Source: Sungkyunkwania multivorans (GTDB taxonomy: Bacteria > Bacteroidota > Bacteroidia > Flavobacteriales > Flavobacteriaceae). Taken from it: DNA of 64,000 nt. Below the pieces are notes generated by a model that saw only the letters and a program-made list of their open reading frames with translations, ran no database searches and was not told where the DNA came from. The DNA lies in contig NZ_JBHTJH010000017.1 in the NCBI RefSeq assembly GCF_042675645.1, positions 248,001 through 312,000 on the forward strand, read 5' to 3'. Position numbers and translations under genes: made by a program. Positions 44,215 to 53,136 of the stretch are shown piece by piece (the stretch's first letter is position 1; each line of letters begins with the position of its first letter).

Positions 44215-45318
44215 TCAAACCAACTCAAATTGTTTCCCAGGAAGTGGCCTTACTATGCCCTTGAGTTCCATAGAAAGCAAATTGGATGCGACAACGTTTG
44301 GAGGAAGTTCTGTCTCGAGTGCGATATGATCGAGTAATACTTTCCCCTTATCCTTTACGATCCTAAAGATGGCTTTTTCCTCATTATTTAACTCTACAAA
44401 TAGCTTTTTTTGGATTGGCAGTGGCTTATTCGATTTCAACTCCCATCCCAGCATATATATCAGGTCCGCCGCCGAGGTAAGGATATGGGCACGTTGATGC
44501 TTGATCAAGTTATTGCAGCCTTTGCTGAACTTGTCTGTGGTCCTACCTGGAACGGCAAAGACTTCTCTATCGTATGAATTAGCGATATCCGCCGTCACCA
44601 AACTACCTCCCTTTTCTGCTGATTCTATAACAATGGTCGCTTCAGAAAGTCCTGCAATGATTCGATTTCGTTTCAAAAAATTATTCCTATCAAAGCCATC
44701 ACTGCTCCAAAAATCTGTAACAAATCCTCCATTGCTCTCAATATCGGCAACATACTTTTTATGTACTTTAGGATATATCTGATTTAACCCATGCGCCAAG
44801 CATCCTATCGTCTGAAGTTTGTGCTCTAACGCCGCCCTATGAGCAATGATATCCACCCCATAGGCAAAACCCGACACAATTACTGGATTAAGCGGTGCCA
44901 ATTCCTCTATCAGGTCTTGACAGAAATGCATTCCATAGTTGGTTGCCTGGCGCGTACCAACGATGCTGATGATTCGTTTGTTCTTCAGGTCGATGTTTCC
45001 AGACTGAAACAAGAGGATAGGGCCATCGATACAATGCTTTAATCCTTGTGGGTAATCGTTATCTGTGAAGTAAGAGTAGGCTATTTTGTAGTCCCGAATA
45101 AAACGCAATTCCTCTTCGGCCGCTTCAAAATGGCTCTTCAAGTGCAGGTCTTTCAGCATGGTCTGCCCAACTCCATTGAGCTTGGCAAGTTGTACTTTCT
45201 TATGAGTAAATACTGAACTGGCACTGCCACAATGTGCGATCAATCGTTTAGCGGTAGCGTCTCCAATTTTTGGAACTTTCTGTAGCGCCAAAATAGCAAG
45301 CAATTCGTTATCTGTCAT
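44215..45318 (-). CDS. dprA: DNA-processing protein DprA
   Basis: The 367-aa protein loads RecA on incoming single-stranded DNA during natural transformation. An N-terminal helix-hairpin-helix-like region (ALQKVPKIGDATAKRLI) precedes the Rossmann-like DprA core with GTRQATNYG, SGFAYGVDIIAHRAAL and SATIVIESAEKGG-type blocks. The C-terminus has the DML1-like winged helix. It stands alone, so regulation and competence genes lie elsewhere. Confidence 0.95.
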   Translation of the reverse strand: MTDNELLAILALQKVPKIGDATAKRLIAHCGSASSVFTHKKVQLAKLNGVGQTMLKDLHLKSHFEAAEEELRFIRDYKIAYSYFTDNDYPQGLKHCIDGPILLFQSGNIDLKNKRIISIVGTRQATNYGMHFCQDLIEELAPLNPVIVSGFAYGVDIIAHRAALEHKLQTIGCLAHGLNQIYPKVHKKYVADIESNGGFVTDFWSSDGFDRNNFLKRNRIIAGLSEATIVIESAEKGGSLVTADIANSYDREVFAVPGRTTDKFSKGCNNLIKHQRAHILTSAADLIYMLGWELKSNKPLPIQKKLFVELNNEEKAIFRIVKDKGKVLLDHIALETELPPNVVASNLLSMELKGIVRPLPGKQFELV

Positions 45319-45408
45319 GTAAAGTATTGATTTTCAATATAAAAATAACAGAAAATGCAGATGTTAATAAAATATCTATCACAAAATCACTTCGATTTTA
45401 AAAAATAC

Positions 45409-45416
45409 TACCTTTG
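45409..45416 (+). promoter_or_regulatory. -7 promoter element of the HU/SPOR gene
   Basis: TACCTTTG matches the consensus exactly but sits only 5 bases before the ATG at 45422, so the transcript would be leaderless. No TTG is seen at the proper distance upstream. Confidence 0.45.
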
Positions 45417-45421
45417 TTTCT

Positions 45422-46384
45422 ATGAGACTTGAAAAGTATATCAGTGACCTCTTATATCGTTACCAATGCGTCACCGTTCCTGAATTTGGTTCATTTTTGA
45501 CCCATAGAAAGCCAGCGCAGATACATACGATCACCAATGCATTCTACCCACCCTCCAAGGCAATCTCCTTCAATGAACAATTAAAGGCGAACGATGGTCT
45601 TTTAGGCAAGTACGTCTCTAAAGCCGAGAACATCTCTTATGAGAAGGCGCTCAAAAAAATTGCCAAGTGTGTGGAACGTTGGAGACAAGCCTTGGAAAAT
45701 GATGAGCTCGAATTGAAGAATATTGGATCTTTGCGACTAAATGAAGAGGAGAAGATGCAATTTGAGCCTTCACAGCAGGTCAATTTCCTCACTGAATCTT
45801 TTGGTCTGGCATCTTTTGTTTCGCTTCCTATTTCTCGTGAGGTAAAAGTGCAAGTGCCTGCTACTACTGTCGAAAGAGAACTGCTTAAAGAAGAGGTGGA
45901 GGTATTGGAAGAAACCACCCCGATTGCTTTTACTCCCGAAAAACGAAGCAGACGTCCCTATTTGCAATACGCAGCGGTGGCCGCAATCGCCTTGATGCTA
46001 GGAACTTTTGGATACAGCGAGTTAAATTCCTATCAGCAAGAGCAGCAATTGATACAAGAAGAGAAGGCAAAGACCCTTGTAGAACAAAAGGTACAAGAAG
46101 CGACCTTTGATATAGGCGCTTTACCATCATTGGAATTGAATGTTGTAAAAGAGGAACCGCATTATCATATTGTCGCAGGTGCTTTTAGAATTGAGGCCAA
46201 TGCCGACAAGAAAGTGAGACAACTGATCAGAAAGGGATATAATGCCGAACGTATTGGTAAAAATCGTTACAATTTACACCAGGTATCCTACGCCAGTTTC
46301 TCCGATCGCCTCGAAGCCTTGAAAGCGCTTCGAAAGATCAAGCGGACGGAAACACGAGATGCATGGCTTCTAGTGACCAAATAA
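45422..46384 (+). CDS. HU/CCDC81-like and SPOR domain membrane protein
   Basis: The 320-aa protein has two N-terminal HU-related CCDC81-bac domains (residues about 1-58 and 59-130, opening MRLEKYISDLLYRYQCVTVPE), a Glu-rich linker, one membrane helix at 181-198 and a C-terminal SPOR domain (about 248-320, HYHIVAGAFRIEANADKKV). SPOR domains bind denuded peptidoglycan at division sites. The N-terminus would face the cytoplasm and the SPOR domain the periplasm. Its joint DNA-like and wall-binding architecture suggests a link between nucleoid or cytoplasmic partners and division; this is inferred. Confidence 0.88.
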   Translation: MRLEKYISDLLYRYQCVTVPEFGSFLTHRKPAQIHTITNAFYPPSKAISFNEQLKANDGLLGKYVSKAENISYEKALKKIAKCVERWRQALENDELELKNIGSLRLNEEEKMQFEPSQQVNFLTESFGLASFVSLPISREVKVQVPATTVERELLKEEVEVLEETTPIAFTPEKRSRRPYLQYAAVAAIALMLGTFGYSELNSYQQEQQLIQEEKAKTLVEQKVQEATFDIGALPSLELNVVKEEPHYHIVAGAFRIEANADKKVRQLIRKGYNAERIGKNRYNLHQVSYASFSDRLEALKALRKIKRTETRDAWLLVTK

Positions 46385-46443
46385 AGGAGCAACCTATACT
46401 CTAACGCTTCTTTTCATAGCAGCTATCTTCGGAAGCGATTTTA

Positions 46444-46475
46444 TTGTTTATTTTGAGATGAACAGCGTACTTTTG
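46444..46475 (+). promoter_or_regulatory. promoter of the thioesterase gene
   Basis: TACTTTTG at 46468-46475 matches the -7 consensus, with TTG at 46444-46446 exactly 21 bases upstream. The ATG is at 46492. Confidence 0.6.
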
Positions 46476-46491
46476 CAGGAAATTTGTTTAT

Positions 46492-47007
46492 ATGCAATCA
46501 AAGACGCCTAGCGAATCACGCTCTATAATGACAGATCTGGTCTTGCCGAGTGAGACCAACCCCTTGAACAATCTTTTTGGTGGTGAGCTTTTAGCTCGAA
46601 TGGATCGTGCAGCGAGTATTTCAGCACGTCGCCATAGCAGAAGAATCGTCGTTACCGCTTCGGTGAATCATGTGGCCTTCAACAGGGCCATTCCTTTGGG
46701 CAGTGTTGTTACCGTGGAGGCCAACGTCTCAAGAGCCTTCAAAAGTTCTATGGAGATCTTTATCGACGTTTGGATCGAAGACCGCGAATCTGGTCGACGC
46801 ACAAAAGCAAATGAGGCTATCTATACTTTCGTTGCAGTAGACGATACGGGAGCACCCGTCAAGGTTCCTGCATTAGTTCCAGAGACCGATCTTGAAAAGG
46901 AGCGTTTCGATGCAGCTTTGAGAAGGAAACAATTGAGCCTCGTCCTAGCTGGCAAGATGCAGCCGAAGGACGCTACGGAGCTGAAGGCGTTGTTTATCGA
47001 TGCTTAA
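46492..47007 (+). CDS. acyl-CoA thioesterase (hotdog fold)
   Basis: The 171-aa protein is a cytosolic acyl-CoA hydrolase of the YciA/4HBT type. It shows NPLNNLFGGELLARMDRAA (conserved Asn and Gly with the Asp of the active-site helix) and the strand RIVVTASVNHVAFNRAIPLG, then the hotdog core. It has its own promoter and is convergent with the OmpH gene 12 bases away. Substrate chain length cannot be told from sequence. Confidence 0.9.
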   Translation: MQSKTPSESRSIMTDLVLPSETNPLNNLFGGELLARMDRAASISARRHSRRIVVTASVNHVAFNRAIPLGSVVTVEANVSRAFKSSMEIFIDVWIEDRESGRRTKANEAIYTFVAVDDTGAPVKVPALVPETDLEKERFDAALRRKQLSLVLAGKMQPKDATELKALFIDA

Positions 47008-47019
47008 TTCCTTTTCCGG

Positions 47020-47529
47020 CTAGAACCCGAGTTCTCTCTTTACATCGTTGTAGAGGTCTTTCCCATCGGCTAATATAACACCGCCGCCTGGAGAAACATC
47101 TAGCACATATAGCAATCCTTGTGCCCTGGCCACTTTGATAACGACATCATTGGCCTTTTTTAGGATTGGCTGATACAATTCGGCCTGCTTCTTTTGTAAT
47201 TCTTGTGAGGCCGTCTGTCTCGCTTCTCCCAAATTTCTCTCTATGTTCTGAAGCTCAATTGCTCGCTTTTCATTTTCTTCCTGTGTCTTACCAGATGCCT
47301 CCGACTCATAAAGTTTGGCCTTTTGCTGAAACTCTTGAAAAGAACTTTGGAGGTCTGCCGTAAAAGTGGTCTCTAACTTTTTAAGTTCGGCCTGAGCGGC
47401 TTTCATTTCAGGCATCTCGCTTAGCAATTGTTGAACATTGATGTGACCCACTTTGAACTGCTGAGCAGAAACGATGCTTGGTGCGGTCAATAAAAATAGT
47501 AATGCGAACAACGTCTTTAACTGTTTCAT
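47020..47529 (-). CDS. OmpH/Skp-family periplasmic chaperone
   Basis: The 169-aa protein has a signal peptide (MKQLKTLFALLFLLTAPSIVSAQ) and a long central coiled coil rich in Gln, Glu and Lys, flanked by the OmpH core (KVGHINVQQLL at the start, GVILADGKDLYNDV at the end). Skp-like chaperones hold outer membrane proteins soluble in the periplasm. Here it is not next to bamA, so it is probably a second copy. Confidence 0.9.
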   Translation of the reverse strand: MKQLKTLFALLFLLTAPSIVSAQQFKVGHINVQQLLSEMPEMKAAQAELKKLETTFTADLQSSFQEFQQKAKLYESEASGKTQEENEKRAIELQNIERNLGEARQTASQELQKKQAELYQPILKKANDVVIKVARAQGLLYVLDVSPGGGVILADGKDLYNDVKRELGF

Positions 47530-47709
47530 GACGGTTAGTTGGTTTATTTGTTTTGACTAAGGTATGACTTATTTTTACTCGGTTAGAAATTCCATTAGAT
47601 TTCTACGACAATTCTAAAGAAAACCGTAGGCGGCTGTAAAAATCGATAGCCTCAACTTGAAACAATGGCATCGAACCGAAACATGACTTAAATAGGCGCG
47701 TTCGAATCC

Positions 47710-48453
47710 TCATTCCCATCCGCTATATGCTCTTAACTTACTGTTCTTCTTAATAAAAAAGAAATCACCTCCGGTGAGTGCTTTATCATAGGGCCTATAG
47801 TGAAGATCAACGATATCGTAGAGACGATAATCTCGTTCGTATAAGAAATCCATCAATTCGTCTACCGAGGTTCTATCGATATAGGCTTCCAAACATCCAA
47901 ATTCTATTATGAGCAATTCTGCTGATCGGAGTATTTTTTCTGCTCCTTTCAAAGCATTTATCTCATAACCTTGTAAATCTAACTTTACGAGATTGGGTGT
48001 TTCGTTATAGACATCGATGAGGGTATCCAAAGGAGCTACTTCGCAACGCAGCGTTTTAGTCGCCGTTCCACGGACATGAGTGCATAGAGAAGAGCCCGTA
48101 AGTTCCTTGTCGGCATCTTCCCAAATATTAAGCTCCAAATGTCCGCTGGTTGCTCCCAAGGCTTTCTCGACCACAGTATATTCTAGATCTTGCCCTTTGA
48201 GATTCTCTCGAATCTTGGAAAAAACAGTGGGGTTAGGCTCCACAAGGATATACTTGGAATCGGGGAAGATCTTGCTCACCATTTTGGTCCAATTTCCTTT
48301 ATGTGCTCCACCATCTAGAATTACCGGAGCCTCGAAACCCAGACGCGCCATGTTTTGCAACCTATTCTTTAGTAGAGCACCATCAGCTTTGACAAGGGTA
48401 TATCCTAATCTACCGAGGAGTTGATTTAGAAATTTTCCAAGTTGTTTCTTCAT
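47710..48453 (-). CDS. FkbM family methyltransferase
   Basis: The 247-aa protein has the FkbM SAM-dependent methyltransferase core: LDGGAHKGNWT (residues 46-56, motif I) and VEPNPTVFSKI, then LKLDLQGYEINALKG. Members methylate sugars, lipids or peptides. No neighbouring biosynthesis cluster reveals the substrate, though the next operon concerns envelope synthesis. It is transcribed alone, with 80 bases to the next gene upstream. Confidence 0.9.
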   Translation of the reverse strand: MKKQLGKFLNQLLGRLGYTLVKADGALLKNRLQNMARLGFEAPVILDGGAHKGNWTKMVSKIFPDSKYILVEPNPTVFSKIRENLKGQDLEYTVVEKALGATSGHLELNIWEDADKELTGSSLCTHVRGTATKTLRCEVAPLDTLIDVYNETPNLVKLDLQGYEINALKGAEKILRSAELLIIEFGCLEAYIDRTSVDELMDFLYERDYRLYDIVDLHYRPYDKALTGGDFFFIKKNSKLRAYSGWE

Positions 48454-48532
48454 TTGGAATATAATTGTCTAAGTGACTGTTGAGCGGCCTAACTCTACGC
48501 TACCAACCTGACCTCAAATTTAGAATAAATGA

Positions 48533-49777
48533 TCACATCTTATAGATCCATCCTGCGGGGTCTTGTGGAGAAGTGTTCTTAAAGATACTAAACTTTAATA
48601 CTGTCTTTCCGCTGGAATTATTGGTGAAGACCTCTCCGATCTCTTCATTGGTAGCCACCTTATCACCTTTTTTAACGTATATCTTCGAAAGATTCCGATA
48701 GATGGTAATATAATTTCCGTGACGGATCATCACCCAAGGGTTTGCACCTTTTACACTAGCAACTTTAGAGACCTCTCCTTCGAAAACCGCTTTGGCCTTA
48801 GCTCCTTTTGAGGTTGTGATTTCAACTCCATTGCTATTCTTGGTGGCCGTCTTAACGATAGGGTGCGGATGTTTACCAAATTTAAAAGTGACCACGCCCT
48901 CTTTTACTGGCCACGGAAGTTTCCCTTTGTTTGCTGTAAAATTATCTGCCAACGCTTTCGCCGCCGGAGTGAGGGCAAAGCTTTTACTGTTTCCAGATTT
49001 TCCTGCTTTCTTATTGGCCTCTGCAATGGCCTCCTTGATCAAGCGGTCAATTTCTCTATCGATCCTTGCCTCTTCAGCCTCTTTTTCTCTGATCTGAGCG
49101 GCATACACGCCTTCTTTGCTTTTTAGTGCTGCGATGAGTCCTTGCAATTGCGAACGTTCCTTCTGAAGCTTCTTCTGCTCTTTTCGATTCTCTGCAACCA
49201 GTGCCTCTTTCTCTTTCTTCTGTACCAATAATTGTTGATTCAACTTTTGTAGGTCGGCAGTCTTGGTCTGTATCGCCTCTCCTTGGCTTTTTCGATAAGC
49301 AGCATACTGCTTCATATACTCCATTCGCTTATATGCTTGAAGAAAGTTTTCAGAAGAGAGCAAGAACATCACCCTACTCTTGTTAGACTTACTTCGATAT
49401 GATCGTTGAATCATTTTGGCGTAGTCTTCCTTCAGTAGTTTTAGCTCTTCACGCAATCTTGAAATATTCTTTTGGTTGCTTCCTATCTGCCTAATTAGAT
49501 AATTGGCTTGCTGGTTGGTCACCTTGATCAGTTCTTGGCGCACACGGATCTTTTGGTCAAGATCCTCAACCTCTGACAGTGCAGATTTCTTTTCGGACTG
49601 ATTAGTAAATAACAGCTTGTTTATTTGCTCGATCTCCTTTTGAAGCTCTCTACGTCTGGATTCGAGTTTTCGCTGCTTTGCACTTTGGGCGATCATGTCA
49701 TTGGAAACGAGTATCATCGCTAACAAAAGCAGAGACCTACCTACATACCTTATATGTCTCAGTGATAATTTGGTCAT
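48533..49777 (-). CDS. EnvC-like murein hydrolase activator (degenerate LytM/M23)
   Basis: The 414-aa protein has a signal peptide, long coiled coils (about 30-110 and 150-250) and a C-terminal LytM domain. In active M23 peptidases zinc is held by an H-x3-D and an HxH motif; here the matching places read NSNGVEI and IYRNLSK, so metal ligands are missing. It should therefore activate amidases, like EnvC, rather than cut peptidoglycan. The start ATG overlaps the DUF4292 stop by 4 bases, and it is the last gene of the envelope operon. Confidence 0.9.
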   Translation of the reverse strand: MTKLSLRHIRYVGRSLLLLAMILVSNDMIAQSAKQRKLESRRRELQKEIEQINKLLFTNQSEKKSALSEVEDLDQKIRVRQELIKVTNQQANYLIRQIGSNQKNISRLREELKLLKEDYAKMIQRSYRSKSNKSRVMFLLSSENFLQAYKRMEYMKQYAAYRKSQGEAIQTKTADLQKLNQQLLVQKKEKEALVAENRKEQKKLQKERSQLQGLIAALKSKEGVYAAQIREKEAEEARIDREIDRLIKEAIAEANKKAGKSGNSKSFALTPAAKALADNFTANKGKLPWPVKEGVVTFKFGKHPHPIVKTATKNSNGVEITTSKGAKAKAVFEGEVSKVASVKGANPWVMIRHGNYITIYRNLSKIYVKKGDKVATNEEIGEVFTNNSSGKTVLKFSIFKNTSPQDPAGWIYKM

Positions 49778-50589
49778 TTGACGGCTATTTCATCATAACC
49801 TTTTGGAATCTTGAATGGAAAAGACAACTTCTCGTTAAACTTTACACTGCGATAATCGATCTCTATACGTGTCATATTGCTGCCATCTAGCGATTCGACC
49901 AAGATCTCTTTTGGAAGAATTCGCCCTTGAATATCTTGATAGCTCGGATAACTCACTCTGACCCTTCTGTTTTCCTCGGGCTGTTCTAAGCGTTGTTCAC
50001 TCATTTTGAAGTGCAATGGTTCTAGCTTAAACATCCTATTGAAGAGCGCCATTTCCTTCTCGGGCATCAAAACATAGTTTTTAGTGTCCGAGTCGCTGTC
50101 GAAACGTTCTTTCCGCAGGTCAAATATCGCCTGTCCCAGCAATAGATTCTGAACCTTTTCGAAATCCAGATCGGTTCCGACCACTTCGCTTAAAAAAGAA
50201 AAATCACCATCGAAGAACGTTTTGTTCACCTTTTCGTAAAAGCTCACACGGTCCTTGGTGATCATTACTTTTGCGACTGGAATTAATACTGAAGCGCTCA
50301 GCCATATCACCTCATCCTTTTCCATTCTAAGGTTGACACTGATGCTTTGCGATTGCCGTTGATCTTCATACCTAGCCTTGACCTTAGCAGTGATTGTTGT
50401 GAAGTCGATCTGATTCTTGTAATGATTTTTAACGATTTTCTTTGTCGTCAAAGGTTGTAAGGTTCCTTTGGCAGTAATGGCCTTGTTTGCTCCGCAGCCA
50501 GCAATGAGCACAATGGTCATGGCAAGGATAGTCAGCTGCCCGCAAAAGATAAGTATCCTTGAGCTGAACAGATCTATGTGTTTTTTCAT
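49774..50589 (-). CDS. DUF4292 lipoprotein
   Basis: The 271-aa protein has a lipoprotein signal with lipobox IAGC (Cys32) after a hydrophobic stretch; a start further inside (MTIVLIAGCGANK) is possible. The mature part is the DUF4292 family, a LolA/LolB-like beta fold (TTITAKVKARYEDQRQSQSISVNLRMEKDEVIWLSASV region). Role in Bacteroidetes unknown, probably envelope biogenesis. It overlaps both neighbours by 4 bases and is co-transcribed between the TPR gene and the EnvC-like gene. Confidence 0.87.
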   Translation of the reverse strand: MKKHIDLFSSRILIFCGQLTILAMTIVLIAGCGANKAITAKGTLQPLTTKKIVKNHYKNQIDFTTITAKVKARYEDQRQSQSISVNLRMEKDEVIWLSASVLIPVAKVMITKDRVSFYEKVNKTFFDGDFSFLSEVVGTDLDFEKVQNLLLGQAIFDLRKERFDSDSDTKNYVLMPEKEMALFNRMFKLEPLHFKMSEQRLEQPEENRRVRVSYPSYQDIQGRILPKEILVESLDGSNMTRIEIDYRSVKFNEKLSFPFKIPKGYDEIAVK

Positions 50590-51539
50590 TGAATCCTTTT
50601 CTTGGTTTTTTCGGCTTTTCTCAAATATTGCCTTGCATTCTTCTGGTCATTGATTCCTTGATAAGCGAAGCTCAGTTCTTCATAGAATTGCACTTCCATT
50701 TTTGGATCGTCAATGATATAATCTAAACCCGATTCTAACGAAAATATTGCTTTGCGAAATTCTCCTTTTCTATTCAATGCCCACCCATTGTAATAATACA
50801 ATCTTGGTTGTGAAGGGTAAAGTGAAAGCCCAGTATTACTTTTTTGAAGTGCTTCTCGATAATTCTCATTTTCTCTCAACTCGCTCAATCGATTCATAAA
50901 GGTATCCAATTCACTTCGGTTCTCTGATGATCGAGTCGAAATAGAAGGGCCATTTTTACTTACCTCGGTAAAGCCTCGAAGTTTGTTCACTTGAAAGCGA
51001 AGTGCATCTCTGGATTGGCTTTTACCATAGGTGTCATCTAGTTCTTGTAGCAATTTCAGAGCTGTATCGTAATCCTTAGTTCTCAAGTATAATCGAGCCA
51101 AACTCTCTTTGAACCTCGGGTTCATCGCAACGACCTGCTTTCCTAATTCGGCGGCTTTGGCCAGATTGCCCGTCGCGACCTGTAGTTTGTAATATCCTCT
51201 AAGAAACCACTCGTTCTCTGGTTCCTTTAAGACAGCGGCATGCAGAAATTCTTCTGCCTCTTCATATTTCTTGCTGTTCAAATAGTTTTTTCCCAGCTCA
51301 TAGTCCAATATAGGATTGTTAGGATCCAACTTTTTACATTTGTAGAGTGATGCAATTGCCTTATCATAGTTCTCAATACCTTTTTGTTTGAGAGCTTCAA
51401 AGAAATGTTCTTGAAATTCATCTGAATAATCTTCAAGTGTAAGCTCAGCACTTTCCAGGTCTTGTGACCATAAATTAGGCTGCGTCGCAAAAAAGGCGAA
51501 AATGATTATCGTGGCGTATGTCTTAACTTTGATCAGCAT
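50586..51539 (-). CDS. exported tetratricopeptide repeat protein
   Basis: The 317-aa protein has a signal peptide (TIIIFAFFATQPNLWSQ) and five or more TPR units (for example DKAIASLYKCKKLDPNNPILDYELGKN, EEAEEFLHAAV, LAKAAELGKQVVAMNPR). TPRs assemble protein complexes. It lies between the nucleotidyltransferase and DUF4292 genes of the envelope operon, with a 4-base overlap to the latter. Confidence 0.88.
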   Translation of the reverse strand: MLIKVKTYATIIIFAFFATQPNLWSQDLESAELTLEDYSDEFQEHFFEALKQKGIENYDKAIASLYKCKKLDPNNPILDYELGKNYLNSKKYEEAEEFLHAAVLKEPENEWFLRGYYKLQVATGNLAKAAELGKQVVAMNPRFKESLARLYLRTKDYDTALKLLQELDDTYGKSQSRDALRFQVNKLRGFTEVSKNGPSISTRSSENRSELDTFMNRLSELRENENYREALQKSNTGLSLYPSQPRLYYYNGWALNRKGEFRKAIFSLESGLDYIIDDPKMEVQFYEELSFAYQGINDQKNARQYLRKAEKTKKRIQ

Positions 51540-51591
51540 GCGTGCGTTTCATTCGCTCAAAAAACGAATTCTATGGGACAAAAATCAATAA

Positions 51592-52602
51592 TTATTCCAA
51601 AACGGAATAATCTCCGATGCTTATAGAGGTAAAATTGCCATCGAAACTGGCATGATTCCCTATCATAGCGTTGTCTAAGGTAGCATTTTTTATGATCACT
51701 TCGGTTTGGATTAGGCTGTTTTTAACAGTTGAATCCAAGACCTTTGAATTATTTCCCAAGGATACGTTGGGTCCGATAGTCGTATTTTTAAGTTCTACAT
51801 TGTCACCGATATAGCATGGGGGTATGATCTTGGCATTGTCCAAGCGCACCGATTTTGAGACAAGTGCCTCTCCATCTTCGTGGAGGAAATGAAGCATTCT
51901 GGTATTGGTTTCGACCGTTACTGCCTTGTTTCCGCAATCCATCCATTCATCTACCTTACCTGGAACAAAACGCGCACCTTTGTCTTGCATCCCCTTGATG
52001 CCGTCGTTGATCTGATACTCTCCACCATGAATGATATTGTGATCCAATACATATTGTAATTCATCCTTCAACTTAGAAACATCCTTAAAATAGTAGATTC
52101 CGATCACCGCTAGATCAGATACGAATTCCTGTGGTTTTTCTACCAGACCGACGATCTCGTTTTGATCGTTGAGTTCTACCACCCCAAAGGCACTAGGGTC
52201 TTCGACCTGCTTCACCCACATTACGGCATCGGCATCAGGGTCCAATGTAAAATCTGCTCTGAATAGGGTATCGGCATAAGCGATCACGGCCGGACCTTCT
52301 AAGGAATCTTTTGCACACATGATCGCATGACCTGTTCCTAGCGGTTTATCTTGATAGTAGATAGTTCCTATGGCACCTAATGCATTTGCAATGGCTTTTA
52401 GATCTTCTTCTACTTTCTCGCCAAAATCTTCTCCGATAACAAAAGCTACCTCCTCGATCTTTTGGCCGATGACTTTTGCAATATCCTCTACCAATCGATG
52501 CACGATAGGTTTGCCAGCGATCGGGATCAGAGGTTTTGGCGTTGTCAATGTATGTGGGCGCAACCGCGATCCGCGGCCTGCCATTGGAACGATTATTTTC
52601 AT
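51592..52602 (-). CDS. sugar-phosphate nucleotidyltransferase
   Basis: Starting at ATG 52600-52602 the protein is 336 aa; the frame reaches 52620, but the residues gained are not conserved. The N-terminal nucleotidyltransferase has the pyrophosphorylase signature GRGSRLRPHT and later ADTLFRADF-type metal-binding sites. The C-terminal third is a left-handed beta-helix (LGNNSKVLDSTVKNSLI). It makes an NDP-sugar, probably glucose- or mannose-based. REP-like palindromes fill the gap to dut upstream. Confidence 0.9.
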   Translation of the reverse strand: MKIIVPMAGRGSRLRPHTLTTPKPLIPIAGKPIVHRLVEDIAKVIGQKIEEVAFVIGEDFGEKVEEDLKAIANALGAIGTIYYQDKPLGTGHAIMCAKDSLEGPAVIAYADTLFRADFTLDPDADAVMWVKQVEDPSAFGVVELNDQNEIVGLVEKPQEFVSDLAVIGIYYFKDVSKLKDELQYVLDHNIIHGGEYQINDGIKGMQDKGARFVPGKVDEWMDCGNKAVTVETNTRMLHFLHEDGEALVSKSVRLDNAKIIPPCYIGDNVELKNTTIGPNVSLGNNSKVLDSTVKNSLIQTEVIIKNATLDNAMIGNHASFDGNFTSISIGDYSVLE

Positions 52603-52615
52603 TATACTTCCTTTT

Positions 52616-52693
52616 GTCATTCCTGCGAAAGCAGGAATCTATTTCACTTTGTTATTCTAAATTCATTTGGATTCCTGCTTTCGCAGGAATGAC
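52616..52693. repeat. REP-like palindrome doublet
   Basis: Two copies of a GTCATTCCTGC...GCAGGAAT palindrome (52616-52640 and 52669-52693) stand in inverted orientation 28 bases apart. They lie between the nucleotidyltransferase start and the dut stop, and the same element occurs four more times downstream. Confidence 0.8.
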
Positions 52694-52701
52694 AGGACGC
52701 T

Positions 52702-53136
52702 CTAGCGGGTCCCGGTACTTCCAAATCCTCCTGCTCCCCTCTCGGTGGCAGAAAGTTCTTCGACCGCTACCCAACTCGCACGTTCGTGTTTGGCAATGAC
52801 CATTTGTGCGATACGCTCACCATTTTCGATAGTGAATGTTTCCTTGGACAGATTCACGAGGATCACCCCTACTTCTCCACGATAATCGGCATCGATGGTG
52901 CCTGGTGCATTTAAAACGGTAATTCCTTTTTTTGCTGCAAGTCCACTTCTTGGGCGTACCTGAGCCTCAAATCCGATAGGCAATTCCAGAAATAGCCCTG
53001 TCGGCACGATCGCTCTTTCCATGGGGGCTAAAGAAATCGATTTTTCTAGATTTGCACGTAGGTCCATCCCAGCCGAAGCTTCGGTCTCATAATGAGGTAA
53101 CTGATGTTGTGATCTATTGATTATCTTGATGGTCAT
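52702..53136 (-). CDS. dut: dUTP diphosphatase
   Basis: The 144-aa protein is a trimeric dUTPase that keeps uracil out of DNA and makes dUMP for thymidylate. All five motifs are present: AGMDLRA, RPRSGLAAKKG, GTIDADYRGEVGVILVN, ERIAQMVI and RGAGGFGSTG. Its start overlaps the flippase stop by 4 bases. Confidence 0.97.
   Translation of the reverse strand: MTIKIINRSQHQLPHYETEASAGMDLRANLEKSISLAPMERAIVPTGLFLELPIGFEAQVRPRSGLAAKKGITVLNAPGTIDADYRGEVGVILVNLSKETFTIENGERIAQMVIAKHERASWVAVEELSATERGAGGFGSTGTR

Noticed and set aside
47690..47720. GTTCGAATCC stretch like a tRNA T-loop
   Set aside because: The bases on both sides do not form the 5-bp T-stem, and no acceptor or anticodon arm can be folded nearby.
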